A DNA stretch of 64,000 nt from Thalassia testudinum (Eukaryota; Streptophyta; Magnoliopsida; Alismatales; Hydrocharitaceae), in assembly GCA_037157565.1 (NCBI GenBank), contig JAZHRO010000036.1:130084001-130148000 (forward strand), given 5' to 3'. Position numbers and translations under genes: made by a program. The notes under the pieces are model-generated. The model worked only from the letters and a program-made list of their open reading frames with translations, was not told the origin of the DNA and made no database searches. How positions within the stretch are numbered: the first letter of the stretch is position 1; each line of letters opens with the position of its first letter. Below, piece after piece: positions 20,640-33,060 of this stretch.

Positions 20640-22291
20640 GATTAGCCCATGGTTGTGGGCTATTTAAGTATTTAAGTGCCTAGACATTAAGTTAATTCTA
20701 ACATTTATTTAGCATAAATTAGGATGTAAATAGATTAATTCGTATTTTTAATTTAATTACATAATCCATGCATTGCATTCATATTTTAAGTGCATTTAGA
20801 ATTAGCTTAGAATGGCATTCATCTAATTAGTTAACCAATTAGGTACATTATTTTAGTTAACATAAAAGTTGAGGGTTTATATATAAATAATCATAATATT
20901 TTAATAATATCCTTTATTCTTCTTCTTCTTAGCAATGGTTCGACTGCCGCTGCAACGCCTCCGGCCGCACTAAAAGCACATTCATGATCAGCGGAGAAGG
21001 TGGATCTGCTCCTGCCTCTCCATTCAAATTTGTGCAGGCCACTACAAAAGGAGAGAGGATGCTGAGTGAGGGGGACCTCCACCACCGACTCACCACTGTG
21101 CAGAGAGATCTTCTCTCTTCCATTCCACACCGCCGGCCTCAACCGTGGCAACGAGTCTCCACCACTGTGGGTGTGTGGTGTGATAGGCCACACCGCCATC
21201 CGGAGCTCGTCGGCATTACCGTGAGCACCTCGCCGTGCACCTTCCTCGCCATCGTCATCAACAACCACCGTCGCTGCAATCATCTTCTCGGTCACTTAAG
21301 ACGTTTGGGAAATTTCCAGGATGTCTGAAGCCACCCCCCCACTCCAGCAGCAACCACCGTACGCCCACTTCACCTCCAGCACCTGAACCGCAACCTCCCC
21401 CGCTCACTCCCGCACGCCTCCAGCTGCACGCAAGGCGTGCACAGCCTGCAGCGCCTCACCGCTCACGCCCGCTCACCTTCCGCATGCAGGCGCACTCGCA
21501 CAACCACACTCGCCCGCTCACCTCCCGCCTGCAACCTCACCCACTCACTCCCGCATCCACTCCAGGCCACGCACACCCACGCCACTCGCACGCCTGCAGT
21601 ACTTCACCCACGCCCTCCAGCCTTCGTGACCACCCGCCCGCGCTCACCGCCAACAGGCCGCGTGCACTCCGGGGCCCTCCAGCCAGCGCGCAGCAGTCCT
21701 CACTGCCAACAGGCCTCGCGCGCTCCCGCACCCTCCAGCCAACGTGCAGCAGTCCTCACCGCCAACAGCAGCTGCAGCACCGGCTGCAGCCACCTCCGCC
21801 GGAGCTCGTCCAGCCGACTTTGGCCACCGCGCGACACGCCGCCACCACCGCTTCGAAGCCCTCAGTAGAAGGAACTTCCTCCGAGCTTCCCGCGTCTGGC
21901 CTTCCACTCCTCGTCGCGCACGGCAAAGGGAAAAAATCCCCTGTTTTGCTACAGTAACATGGCCATTAATAATTACATTTTCTGCCATTGTCAATTTTTA
22001 ATGATATTTTATTGATTCTGCATTGCGACAAATATCCTCTAGTTATTCAGAATTGCTATTTCAGCATGATTTCTTGATTCAACCTTAATCTGAAGGCAAT
22101 TTTGGCTTGATTCTTGTCAAAACTAACTACGAAGAAATGTTTTTAACTGGTGCGAATTTAAATACGTCATTGCCTCCCTGTGGATACGACCCGCTCTTCT
22201 GTGAGTGGTTATTTCTTTTTAAATATTGATTAGTCGATTTTTCCACCACATAAAACTGCAAACGACTTTAAAGCGAACAATCAACTTGTCA
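20640..22291 (+). repeat. sLTR-b: solo LTR, target duplication ctgac
   Basis: It begins TGATTAGCCCATGG, ends TTGTCA, and is flanked by ctgac at 20635-20639 and 22292-22296. TAGCCCA/TGGGCTA arms lie four bases in from the edge. TATATAAATA is at 20878-20887. A CTCCCTGTGGATACGACC box near the end is typical of U5 here. It is homologous end to end with sLTR-d. The GC-rich middle (21100-21930) leaves a 240-codon Pro/His-rich reading frame that I do not accept as a gene. Confidence 0.93.
21613..21769 (+). repeat. Degenerate minisatellite in sLTR-b
   Basis: Three units start with CCCTCCAGCC at 21613, 21675 and 21731 and contain GCCAACAG. The last two 39-bp cores differ at only a few positions. Confidence 0.75.
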
Positions 22292-22907
22292 CTGACCTTT
22301 GACAATATTACCCTCCTTCCGCCGAGGACTCTATTAAGGACAGTCGTAACCATCCACCATAGTCATAGTTTTATTAGGACTCAATCTCTGTGTATCTGCG
22401 TTATTTGGCACACAATGTTCACATGTGGAATTCAGAACTTAAGAGTCCAGGAATTCACACAATGTTTGCACGTGGAAACACAGAGCGAAAACTATGCCTA
22501 ACTCTGAGGTATCAACATCTAATTATCCAGAACTTAAGAGTCCTTGCACTAGACTTAGCACACCAGTAGTCTCTCTACTTTCTCCTCACAAATATTAGGT
22601 TGATCTAATTGAAAATAGTATGCCTAACTCCCTTCAAACTGTCCAAGGACTTAGTAGACTAAAAATGCTTATTGGTTTTCTACACAGATCCATTACCCAG
22701 TCTATATGCAAGTGAAGTAACTGTACTGGATTTTAAACTCAAAAATAATTTAAGAAAAAAATCTTTAATGAAACCTCCTTGATAAAAACTTCTGCTAGGG
22801 ACTAACCAATTCAGCTCAAGAAAACAAAAGAGTTTTTTTTTTTGAACTAATGCACCTATCCTAAATGCATGTAAATGTTTATAAATGCTATAAACATCCT
22901 CAGGTTA

Positions 22908-22943
22908 TAACCCCCCATGCCTAAGATTGACAATGTCCTCATT
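22908..22943 (-). promoter_or_regulatory. Ath5 internal PPT-like box (PPT1)
   Basis: Minus strand AATGAGGACATTG, then TCTTAGGCATGGGGGGTTA. It directly follows the integrase C-terminus and is still read through by the decayed pol frame. Confidence 0.75.
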
Positions 22944-24330
22944 AGCAAAATAAAGACATAGAAGAATATCACCTGAGGAGGAGAGTGGGAGGAGCTAAGG
23001 ATCCTCAAGCTGTAGTGTGTCCAAAACCTGGCCATCTGAAAGGGTAACATAAGGTTTAAGTCGTTGGACATTTACCTTAATGTTCGTACCAGAAGTAGGG
23101 TTCCAAATTTCTACCACTCCATGAGGGAAGGCAATGATAACAACATATGGCCCATCCCTATGAGACTTGAGCTTTCCAGGAAATACTCGAAGTCTGGAAT
23201 TGAAAAGCCAGACCCACTAGTTGGACTGAAAGGTCTTTCTAATGATGTGCTTATCATGGAAGGCCTTTGTACGTTGTTTGTAAGCTTGAGAGGTTTCATA
23301 AGTTTCATTACGAAGCTCCTAAAGCTCACTTAACTCCAACATGCATGCCTTACCTGCTTTATCGAGATTTAAGTTAACATTTTTAATAGCCTAATAAGCT
23401 TTGTGTTGTATTTCAATTGGAAGGTGACATGCCTTTCCGTAGACCAGACGGAAAGGAGACATGCCTAAAGGAGTCTCATTAACTATTCCGTAGGCCCAAA
23501 GAGCATCATTCAATTTTTTTGACCAATCCTTATGGTTGGGCCTAACAGTTTTTTCCAAAATCCGTTTAATCTCCTTATTAAACACTTCTACTTATCCACT
23601 TGTTTGGGGATGGTAAGGTATGGCTATCATGTGGTTGACTCCTAAATTTTGGAGTAATCTTGTGAAGTGTACATTATTAAAGTGAGGTCCTCCATCACTT
23701 GTGATCGTCCTTGGGCACCCGTATCGAGAAATGATATTAGCCCTACCAAAATCTAAGACCATGGAATGATCGTTGGTCCATGTGGGTATGGCTTCTATCC
23801 ATTTTGATACATTGTCCAAGACCACAAGGATGTATTCATATCTGAAGGACACAGGAAAGGAACCCATGAAGTCGATGCCCTAAATATCAAAGATCTCAAC
23901 GGGGAGAATAGGTTGCTGGGGTATCTCATCCCTTTTTCCAATGGTTCCCATCTACTGGCAATGTAGACATGCGCCCACATATGTATTTGCATCTTAGAAT
24001 AATGTGGGTCACCAAAAGCCAGACTAAAGAACCTTATGGGCAACCTTTTTTCCACTAAAGTGTCCTCCATAATGGAGGTCATGGCAGAAACTCAGAACAC
24101 TCCTTTGTTCTTCGTCAGGGATGCAACGACGGAATAACTGGTTAGGGCCTATTCTAAAAAGCTTGGGTTCCTCCCAGTGATAAAATTTAGCATCAGCAAG
24201 AAACCTATCCCGCTTCTGCTTGCCCCAAGTACTGGGGGTTATGCTCGTGACCAGATAATTCACTATGTCAGCGAACCAACGAGTTTTGGCCTCCACAATC
24301 ATTAGAGACTCATCAGGAAAAGTCTCTCGG
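22944..24330 (-). pseudogene. pol: Ath5 pol: integrase (decayed)
   Basis: Zinc-binding region: [16 protein letters not shown] followed, after stops, by CLHCQ near 23960. Core: first Asp in VVLDNVSKW, second in ITSDGGPHF (23592-23867). An in-frame TAA at 23586-23588 sits where related elements have CAA of NGQVEV, consistent with a C-to-T change. The Glu follows in VEVFNKEIK. The C-terminal part has FPGKLKSH and a GPY-like turn and ends close to PPT1. It is not functional as it stands. Confidence 0.88.
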
Positions 24331-24781
24331 ATACTGCCAGTAGGGGTTGATGCCTCAATAGTGATCCTGGACAGATGATCTGCTACCACATTCTCAACTC
24401 CTTTCTTATCTTGTATTTCTACGTCAAACACCTGGAGTAGCAGAATCCAATGAATCAAATGAGGTTTGGTATCCTTTTTAGCAAGAAGATGCTTTAAAGC
24501 AGAATGATCAGTGAACACCACAACTTTGGATGCTAATAAATAAGACCGAAACTTTTCAAAAGCAAACACTGCAGTAAGAAGTTCCTTTTTAGTGACCGTG
24601 TAGTTTTGTTGAGGATCTGTAAGGGTCTTGTTGGCATAATGCAAAACATGAGGTTTGCCATCAACCCTTTGACCTAAGACTACTCCCACTGCGAACTCAG
24701 AAGCATCGCACATTACTTCAAATGGGAGGGTTCAATTTGGTGCTTGGAGAATTGGCACGGTAAGAAGGGCTTCCTTCAAGA
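24331..24781 (-). pseudogene. pol: Ath5 pol: RNase H domain
   Basis: The reading is nearly continuous at 24331-24713: [15 protein letters not shown] (first Asp), [18 protein letters not shown] (Glu), [15 protein letters not shown] (Asp) and VADHLSR. Two stops lie just upstream (about 24714-24782). The domain order follows RT and precedes integrase in one polyprotein. Confidence 0.9.
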
Positions 24782-26100
24782 CTTAGAAAGCCTTGCCACA
24801 TCTATCATCAAAATCGAAGGAAACATCCTTCGCTAACAAGTCGCAGAGTGGCTTGGAGATTTTATCGAAATCTCTAATGAAGCGCCTATAGAATCCAGCA
24901 TGGACAAGAAAAGATCGAACTTGACGAACATTGGTGGGTGATGGAAGCTTAGAGATGGAATCAATTTTGGTGGTATCCACTTCTAATCCTCTCTCGAAAA
25001 CTACATGCCCTAAAACAATGCTCTACTTGACCATGAAGTGGCTTTTCTCCTAGCTAAGCACCAGCTTTGCCTCTTCGCAATGGGTAAGACTTTATCAAGG
25101 TGCGAAAGGCATAGGTCAAACGATGAGCCGTAAATGGAAAAATCATCCATGAAAATTTCTACAAACTTGTCAATCATATCAAAAAAGATAGCCATCATAC
25201 ATCGTTGGAAAGTGGCAGGAGCATTACATAGCCCAATGGCATTGGCGGAATGCAAATGTGTCATACGAACTCGTGAAAGTGGTATGCTCCTGATCGTCAG
25301 GAAAGATGGCTATTTGATTATACCCAGAGTACCCATCAAGGAAACAGAAGTACTTGTTCCCCGCCAGTCGCTCCAAAATCTAATCAATAAATGGCAAGGG
25401 GAAATGTCTTTCTAGGTAGTCGTGTTCAAACGACGGTAATCAATGCACACCCTCCAGCCAGTTGAGGGTCTAGTGGTTACCAACTCTCCTTGCTCATTTT
25501 CTTCCACAGTGATTCCTGCCTTTTTGGGCACCAAATGTATAGGACTAACCCATTTACTGTCTGAAATAGGATAGATAATTCCTGCATCCAGCCATTTCAG
25601 AATCTCCTTTTTGACAACCTCCTGCATATAAGGGTTGAGCCTTCTCTACATGTCTCAAAAGGGCCTCACGAACTCATCCGTGTATATATGATGCATACAA
25701 AGGGAGGGGTCAACACCCTTAATGTTAGTTATCGACTAAGAAATAGCTTCCTTATGCCTTTGTAAACACTCAAGAAAAGCTCCCTCCTATGATTTAGTTA
25801 ATGCAGACGAGATAATGATGGGAAGCGTATCGTTAGGGCCAAGGAATGCATACTTCAATGTGCTTGGGAGGGGTTTAAGCTCCAACTCAGGAACCTTTTG
25901 GATTGAGGGTATAAGTTGTGATGTCCCTGCCTCAGGTAGTGGATCTACCTTCAAGGTCCAAGGTGGGCACAAAGACTCTGTGTGTACTCCTGATAGCTCT
26001 TCTAATTCGGGCATATCCCCTTCAGTTTCTTTAATAGTTGGAGGATGGTCTTTAGATATGACCTTTTGAAAGGGATCTCTACATAAGAGTGCTACTGTAG
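24782..26100 (-). pseudogene. pol: Ath5 pol: reverse transcriptase (decayed)
   Basis: The Athila linker PELELKPLPSTLKYAFLG is at about 25890-25930. It is followed by EVVKKEILKWLDAGIIYPISDS, WVSPIHLVPKKAG and WRVCIDYRRLN (25412-25627). The palm continues with GLCNAPATFQRCMMAIF and an intact FMDD (25142-25153). A frameshift follows LDKVL near 25085. The thumb peptides GFYRRFIRDFDKISKPL are at 24783-24980. A degraded stretch at 25265-25411 replaces the fingers-palm link. Confidence 0.9.
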
Positions 26101-26121
26101 TCTCCTTAATGATTTCATCAA

Positions 26122-27180
26122 CTACCTTAATCTGGGAACAGTCTTCAAATTCAAATTGCTGTAGGTATCAAAAACATTCAACCAGATCTTCTTGTTCCCA
26201 AAGCCCATTTTAAGTGCCCCTGATCTACAATTGATAGAGGCATTGGTTGTGGCCAAGAAGGGGTGTCCTAGGATAATGGACAGCTTGGTGGGCTTATTGG
26301 ATGGGTCAGTGTCAAGTACGAGAAAACCAATAGGGAAGAAGTCATCCAGTCTCACTAGGACATCTTCTAGTAATCCCCGCAATGTCTTAAGTGATCTGTC
26401 TGTGACTTGGAGGATTACTGGACTAGGCTTTAAATCGCCTCCTCCCAAAAGTTCATAGACAGAGCTCGGTAAAATGTTCACTCCCGCACCCAGATCGTGC
26501 AGAGCCTTATCAATGTGTTGGTTACCTATAACCACTAAAATATACAAAGCCCCTAGGTCTTTGATTTTGGGGGGTGTTCCATGTTGGAGCATCGAGCCAC
26601 CATGGTCAGGCAAGATGACCTTAGCTTGGACCTGTCTCCTAGATCGATGCTTCTGGGTGCACAGGTTCTTCAAAAACTTGGCATAAGATGGGATCTGTTT
26701 AATAGCATCCAATAAAGGAAAGTTGATGTGGACTTGCCTGAAAGTATTCATAATCTCATTCGTCCTATCCTTAGCTCCAAATGAACCAACAGAAGATTCC
26801 CCAGGTGCGGATAGGTTCTCAGGATAAGGCACCCTCGGCTTCTAGGTAGAGGGGTCGTCATGTCAGGAAAGGGGTGGCGGAATGACGACATCCTCGAGGT
26901 GAGTGATTTCAAGCAACAGAGAGTAGTGTGGCTCTTCCTCGGTGGAGATGGAAGTCGGGTCTAGTGTAGGAGGGGAATCTTGAGAGGTGATCATAGGAGT
27001 GTTATCAGGCTTGTCGATTTTCTTTCCACTCCTCAACACGGTCATAGCTTGGGTGTGCTCCCTGAATATGACCCGCTTACCATTTGGGTTCTCCTTAGAA
27101 GAGCTAGGCAATTTCCCTGGATCCCGTTGCCTAACTGCCTCAGTAAGATGACCAATTTGGTATTGCATATCAGTGATCAT
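26122..27180 (-). pseudogene. pol: Ath5 gag C-terminal linker and protease
   Basis: The 26863-27180 part is a charged linker without recognisable folds. The 26122-26832 part is an aspartic protease-like domain: an upstream INFPLLDAIKQIPSYAKFLK segment typical of Athila gag-pol, then ALHDLGAGVNILP in place of the family DLGAS, then VLQVTDRSLK and SIILGHPFLATT. The usual Ser of DLGAS is Gly here. The frame is open for 236 codons. It would process the polyprotein. Confidence 0.85.
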
Positions 27181-27199
27181 CTTATTCTAAGATTGGATG

Positions 27200-28366
27200 A
27201 CCATATTCTAATGCTCTTGCATCGCTTTCATCATGGCTTTTAGTTCATCTATCTTAGAAGGCTTATTCTGAGGACGATTTGCATAGGATGTCTAGTATAT
27301 GGGTTGAGGAGGTTGGGGTCTTGCATTCCCTAAGTTAGAAGCATCACCTTGCTTCCAAGAAAAGTTTGGATGGTTCCGCCACCCTGGATTATAGGTATTG
27401 AAATAAGGGTTATTACGAGGCGGTGGGCGGAAACCTTGGGCTACGTTCAGGTCGACCTGAATCAACTCAGGGAATTGATTTGCTTGGTGGAACTCCGCAA
27501 TGGCGTGTGTCGTGCTTTGGCAAATGGAGCATTCACTTGAAGCCCGAAAGATAGAGGCTACTTACAAGTTCATGCCAAGGTTTGCTAAAAGCCTATCAAA
27601 ATTTTTGTTTAATAATTGAATTTGATAAGACAAATCCTAAGTAGCCCCAGCTTCATGGGACTCTATCTTCGTCTGCAAGATTGATGGTTTTCTTTCTTGA
27701 TGGGCAGAGGACATATGTATGGAATTATTACTTAATGTTTCAAATAATGCCCAGGTTTTATCCTCAGTTTTGGTCACGAAGGTTCCTGCACAGGTTGCAT
27801 CGATGGTTTGCCTATGCCTTTCAGATAATCCGTTATAGAACCTTTCGACCAATTGCCATCTTGGCACCTGATGGTGGGGGCATAGCCTAACATGGTCACT
27901 AAAGTGCTCCCAAGTCTCGTGAAATTGCTCCCCTTCCTGTTGAATAAACCTCATAATCTCTCTTCTGTAATGGTTGGTCTTACTCATAGGAAAGTATTTT
28001 TTCAAGAATTCTCCCTTAAGGGTGACCCAATCATTTACCTTTACATTGAGGGTATGATACCAGTGCTTGGCCTTATCCTTAAGGGAGAAAGGAAATAGAG
28101 TCTTCATTAGGGCTTCATCAGTAAAGCCCTGGAGCTTCACCGTGGACAGACCTCAGTGAATTCCTCAAGATGCCTATAGGGATCCTCCCTAGCAATACCA
28201 TAGAAAGAGGGGAGTAAAGATATGGTGCTGCTTTTGATTTCATAAGATTATTCACTCTAGGCCTTCGGATAAGTAGGACTTGGTGGGTTGTAGGAAGGAA
28301 ATAGTCTCTTAAGGTTCTCTGATTATCACCAATCCTAATCTCTTCTTTAGGTCTTTCTTCTGCCAT
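27200..28366 (-). pseudogene. gag: Ath5 gag (decayed)
   Basis: The likely start is the ATG of MAEERPKEEIRIGDNQ at 28366, because NQRTLRDYF is near the N-terminus of Athila gag. A frameshift near 28240 moves the reading to LLPSFYGIAREDPYRHLEEF and another near 28140 to the core at 27637-28140. The core has FPFSLKDKAKHWY, FLKKYFP, HETWEHFSDHVRLCPHH, WQLVERFYNGL and DATCAGTF, the retrotransposon gag signature. Gag forms the virus-like particle. Confidence 0.88.
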
Positions 28367-29750
28367 TTTTCTTCTTTCCTGGTTGTCGTTTCTAATAATT
28401 CTCTCTGGTTCCGGGTAGAAAACAAGACTATTTCTAAGAGAACGCCTACAAGCATACACCAAGCAAACACAAGGCAACATGTCTTTTGTTGATTTAAAGT
28501 ACTTTAAGTCCTCTTCCAACTCTTCAGCTTGGCTAAATAGATTCAAGGCAATGTTTCTCCATTCCCACGTAAGTGGTATAAGAGAAATGAGACACTTGAG
28601 ATTCCTGGTCAATATCTGTTAAGGAGGTCTAACTTTTAGCTCTTTAGGGTGACTAACCAAGTTGTCAATTAATTATGCACCCTAAATTGACCTTCGAATG
28701 CCATAGAGATGTACACTTTGTTGCAATAATATTCTCAAATGCTCAAGTAAAAAGGTACTCCAAGGATGAAACCAAGGGATGCAAGTAGGGCGAACACTTC
28801 CTTTGAGGCGATGCATTAGCGGTGCCTCTTAACTACCTTGAATTCCTTTAAGGGGTGTCCCACTCCTTAAAGTATCAAATCACTTGGGCAAAAGTTAATA
28901 CCACCATCACAAAGCGAGATAGGAGGGTTTGTACCGATAAAGAGATCAATGCCTATAGCCTTAAGGGTCTAAGTCCTAGTGCAGTGCGTATAGTGTGTGC
29001 TTAGTGCAGGAAGTGTGCAACATACCGCGACAAGTGATTTTTCTTTTGAAAATAGCAATCAAGTTATTCAAACACTTCCTGTATATTTTACTTTCTTTTC
29101 AAGTAATGTAACCACTTGATTAATCATTTCAAATCAGCTTAAGTGGTCTTCTTTAATTATGTCCAAATGCAATGCGTGTGCAGATAACTGATGTAGAAAG
29201 ATAGGAAATACATACCTTGCTCCAACACTCTTCTATGCAAAAATGTACGCAATGCAATAAGAAAATCTAGATGCTGCTCAAGTAATCCTAGATAGTTGCC
29301 CTAAAGATATGCAGCTTCTAGCAGGCAGTTCAAATTTTTTGTTTTGTAATAAATAAATATGCAATTAAAAGAACTAACTAAGAATAAAGCTAGAATCTAA
29401 AGAATCAGGGACACTCCCACAAAAACTGGTCCCAGAGTACAAGAGAAAGAAAATAAATAACTAGACTAAATCCTAAAGAGTCTATTCTAAAATTCTAAAT
29501 CAGAAATCTAAGAAGCAAGATCCTCTTAGATGGTCCTCCGTGCATCTCCATGCGTGTGGGATCAAGGCCCACAGGCTCCTGCGATTATCTCTGAGGTGGC
29601 GGTGAGGTCAACCAAGATGAGCATCTGCTGCGTGCACCTTCTCCTTTGATGTACCTCGCATAGGAAAAAGAAATATATCAATGAATATAAAGCCCTAATT
29701 AGAAATTACTACGAATAGGAAATACGTGCGAGTTTACTAGGCCCGTTGCC
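28367..29750 (-). other. Ath5 leader
   Basis: About 1.4 kb of untranslated leader lies between PBS and gag. No ORF is supported. It is generally AT-rich, with a GC-richer patch at 29530-29645. I see no homology to the 210-bp leader block of Ath6 and Ath7. Confidence 0.6.
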
Positions 29751-29768
29751 TCCCCAGCAACGGTGCCA
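29751..29768 (-). promoter_or_regulatory. Ath5 primer-binding site (tRNA-Asp type)
   Basis: Minus strand TGGCACCGTTGCTGGGGA, 16 of 18 matches to the tRNA-Asp complement; both changes are transitions. Confidence 0.88.
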
Positions 29769-29769
29769 T

Positions 29770-31311
29770 TGAACGTATCGATTTTCACTTAAGGAAATAT
29801 GTTGTCAAAGTAAAGAAATGAGTGGTGGAAAATCAATCGTAAACAATTAAGAAAAAATCGCTCATAGAAGAGAGGGTCGTTTCCATAGGGAGGCAAGAGG
29901 CCTAACAGAACTTGCTAGACTCTCCCACAAAAGTTCACAATTAAAATTTGCAAAGAATCGACACCAAAACCTCTTTCAAATGAGACTTATTGCATTCATA
30001 TGTGATGATAAGGCATTTAAGTAAAGTAGGGAGGTCTTCTTCGCAAAAATCTAGCAATATAAAAATCAAATCCAAAATCTTATTTTCTTTAGCAATGGCA
30101 TGGAATGTAATAAGTAATGCACCATTTATTGTAGAGAAATAGGGGGCTTTCTCCCTTGGCTCACGCGAGGAGAAGAGGCCACAGATGGCGACGTGGCTTG
30201 TTGGAGGAGTAGGGACGGTGGAGAGGAACACTTTGGTGGTGGAACGACGGCGTGCAGTGGTCAGAGATGCCACCAGCGATGAGGAATGCTGGCTATGGTA
30301 GTGGAAGCTCGCTGGCATGCGGGTGATGTTGGGAATGGTTCTGAGGGCGTGGCTGCTCTCGTAGGGTCGAGGCGTGTTCACTAGCATCGAAGGGATGAGG
30401 CTTCATGGTCGGAAGTGACAACTGTGAGGAGGAGGACTAGTGGTGGCTTTGTGTTCTTCTCTGTTGGAGAAGAGGATGAAGAAGGCTGGCTTGCTGGGTT
30501 GCTGCATGCAGTGGGTGGTGCAGATGGCGCATGCAAGGGAGAGGGGAGGACACGCTCAAGGGCACGCGAGGGCTATGGTGGCGTGCGCACATGAGGCAAG
30601 GTGTGATCGTGCATCTATGGTGCACACGTGGCGAGTATGGCTGGTGGCTGTGTGACGAGGGCACGACAGAGGTCTTCAGATGTCTGGGAAGATTCCTGGA
30701 TGACGTAACTGAATGAGAGGCCCGTGGTTGAAGGTTCTGATAATGGCTCATAGTGGCGGTCGGGTGTGCGGTCGTGGAGGCTCGCGGTGGTGAAGTTGGG
30801 TTCTATTCAAGTCACGGTGCAAGCGATCTCCACAATGCCCTCCTGTTTCCACGGTGAACTTCCTTCCTCCAGGCGATCCCAGGAAGAAGATGGCCTCTTC
30901 TCCTCGCGCGTGGGCATCTTCTTTTATAGATGTTCCCCGACTCTCGTTTGGTTTATTCCATGCAAGATCTCCTCCAATGACTTTGGTGATGAGTCGTTGC
31001 CAACGGTTGGCTGATTTGAGTTGGCTGTTAGTTTTGGCCGACGAGGATTAGCTTCCCGTTGGTGGTGAAGAGGTGGTCAAGTTGTTGCGATATGTAGGAA
31101 GAAGAAAGAAGGAAAAATTGGGTTATTTATAACAATAATCTAGAATAATGCATGAAATGTACGTCACTATAATGTAATGTATGAAATATGCATGCAAACT
31201 CTTTTTGTAAACTAATCTATTTATATATTAAAGTATGCTATTTGCATGCAAATATTAATCTAGTAACTAAGCATTTAAGTATTTAATTAACCCATAAATG
31301 TGGTCTCATCA
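29770..31311 (-). repeat. Ath5 5' LTR
   Basis: It runs on the minus strand from TGATGAGACCACATTTATGG at 31311 to ACGTTCA at 29770, 1542 bp, colinear with 18148-19672. TATAAATAACC (minus) is at 31121-31131. gaaat follows at 31312-31316. Confidence 0.93.
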
Positions 31312-32200
31312 GAAATGACATGGCCCAGAACAATGCCTTCCTGAACCATGAAATGACTTTTTTCCCAACTGAGGACAAGGTTAACTTTTATGCATTTTTG
31401 GAGAGTTCTTTCAAGATTTCTTAGACAAAGATCAAAAGAATCTCCAAATATAGAGAAGTCATCCATAAAGACTTCTAGGCATTCCCCTAGCAGGTCTGAA
31501 AAAATTGCAAGCATACACCTTTGAAAAGTCACAGGTGCGTTGCAAAGGCCGAAAGGCATTCTTCGGAAAGTAAAGGTTCCGAAGGGGCAACTGAATGGGG
31601 TTTTGTCTTGATCCTCAAGATGGATCGCAACTTGATTATAGCCAGAATAACAGTCAAGAAAATAGTAGTAATCATGTCCAACTAACCACTCTAAGATTTA
31701 ATTAATAAAATGGAGCGGAAAATGGTCCTTCTTGGAGGCGATGTTCAATTTTCTATAATCAATGCACACGCACCAAGAAGAAGCAATTTGAGTGACTATA
31801 TTTTCCCTATGTTCATTGGTGACAATTGTTAGTCCAGCCTTTTTAGGCACTAGTTGTTTGGGACTAACCCAGGAGCTATCAAAAATAGGGTAGATGATAT
31901 CAGCATCAAGCCACTTTATAATCTCCTTTTTAACCACCTCATGCATATTAGGGTTTAAGTGCCTTTGTGGTTGGCAGGAGGGGCGAGAATCGTCCTCAAG
32001 ATAAATTTGGTGGGTGCAATAGGATGGATTAATACCCTTAAGATCAGCAAGGGTCTAGCCAATAGCTTTTCAGTGTTTGCTCAAGGCTTGGAGAAGTTTT
32101 TTCTCTTGTACCCCAGAAAGTCCAGAATTGATAATTAGGGGCATGGTCTGGTTTGGACCAAGGAAAACATATTTAAGGGAGTTAGGCAAGGGTTTTAATT
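31312..32200 (-). pseudogene. pol: Ath1 pol: reverse transcriptase, 5' piece of split gene
   Basis: The minus strand reads HEVVKKEIIKWLDADIIYP, WVSPKQLVPKKAG and WCVCIDYRKLN (31698-31946). The palm follows with MPFGLCNAPVTFQRCMLAIF and intact FMDD at 31458-31469. EKSHFMVQEGIVLGHVISD stops at the Ath5 insertion. The linker ELKPLPNSLKYVFLG-like region is near 32160-32200. Stops interrupt 31560-31697. The 3' piece is at 17455-18147. Confidence 0.9.
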
Positions 32201-32375
32201 CCAATTGAGGGCCCAACTTCGAAAGGATTTCTGCTTGTGGAGTGTGGGGTGAAGTGAGAGGGAGAGGGTTAGATGAAGAGTCAGATGGAGAAGATGTGGT
32301 TAATGTGGGAGGGTGTGGTAAATTAGATTGTTTAGGAACCGTGTGAATTGCAAAACAAGAACCTAGATGTGAAAT

Positions 32376-33060
32376 CTACATTATTTCCTCCACTAAATTT
32401 TCAATTTCTGAATTCGAGTCATCAAAGAAATATGGTTCTTGGAAATTCCTAGAAGCTTGAAAAATATCCAGGGTAATAGATTCACCACCACACATGATCT
32501 TCATCTTTCCAGAATCACAATCAATATTGGCTTTGGTGGTGGCTAAAAATGGTCTTCCATGAATTATAGGGGCATTCTTTAAAGCTTCTGGTACCTCTAT
32601 GTCCAAGACCAAAAAGTCTACGACAAATAGATAATTTTTGAGCCGAACAATTACATCCTCAACAATCCCCTTGGGTTTCATTGTAGATCGAACTGCTAGT
32701 TGAAGTGTTACCTCAACAAGCTTTAATCCACCAATCTTAAATTCCTCAAAAACAACAGTGGGGATCAGATTAATTGAGGCACTGAGATCCAATAGGGCAC
32801 GATCAAATGAAGTGTCATTATTGACAACTTGAATCAGGGGGGGCCTGGATCATTTCTTTTCAAAGGTACTTTGCTCTGCACAACTGAGCTTACTGTCTTC
32901 GGAAGGATCACCCTTCCTAGATTTCTAGGCTGCCTTTTTGGGGTACACAAATCTTTCAAAAATTTGGCATAGGCAGGAATGTATTTTATGGCATCTAGGA
33001 GAGGGATATTGATTTCTACTTGCCTAAAAAGATTCATCAATTCCTTATTAGTGGGATTAG
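32376..33060 (-). pseudogene. pol: Ath1 protease region
   Basis: The upstream segment NLFRQVEINIPLLDAIKYIPAY is at 32834-33040. A frameshift near 32840 precedes the domain at 32376-32792. The active-site motif reads DLSAS (32775-32789) where Athila elements have DLGAS, so the conserved Gly is lost. TLQLAVRS, VEDVIVRLKNYLFVVDF and GRPFLATT follow. Confidence 0.85.

Larger units (their letters stand above)
19700..22907 (-). other. Ath5 non-coding 3' cassette (holds sLTR-b)
   Basis: Without sLTR-b this is about 1.55 kb with no ORF. Minus-strand CCACCAAATA boxes are at 19972-19981, 20298-20307 and 20575-20584, colinear with three of the Ath2 boxes. A block at 20520-20625 parallels Ath2 764-850. 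T-rich runs (A-rich in the element sense) lie at 20125-20139 and 20395-20491. Confidence 0.7.
18148..31311 (-). mobile_element. Ath5: Athila-like element with both LTRs, target duplication gaaat
   Basis: The element has 5' LTR 29770-31311, PBS 29751-29768, a leader, gag, protease, RT, RNase H, integrase, PPT1 at 22908-22943, a cassette holding sLTR-b, 3' PPT and 3' LTR 18148-19672. The flanks gaaat (18143-18147 and 31312-31316) are identical, and joining them restores the Ath1 RT reading. LTR copies differ at many sites, mostly transitions, roughly one in ten in the stretch I compared by eye. The insertion is therefore not recent. Gag-pol is broken by stops and frameshifts. Confidence 0.95.

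Noticed and set aside
21235..21957. 240-codon Pro/His/Ser-rich ORF in sLTR-b, and a 240-codon ORF at 61007-61729 in sLTR-d
   Set aside because: Both lie in GC-rich LTR sequence with long frames open in several registers and on both strands. The two proteins are not alike where the LTRs align, and they follow minisatellite repeats. Equal length is coincidence.
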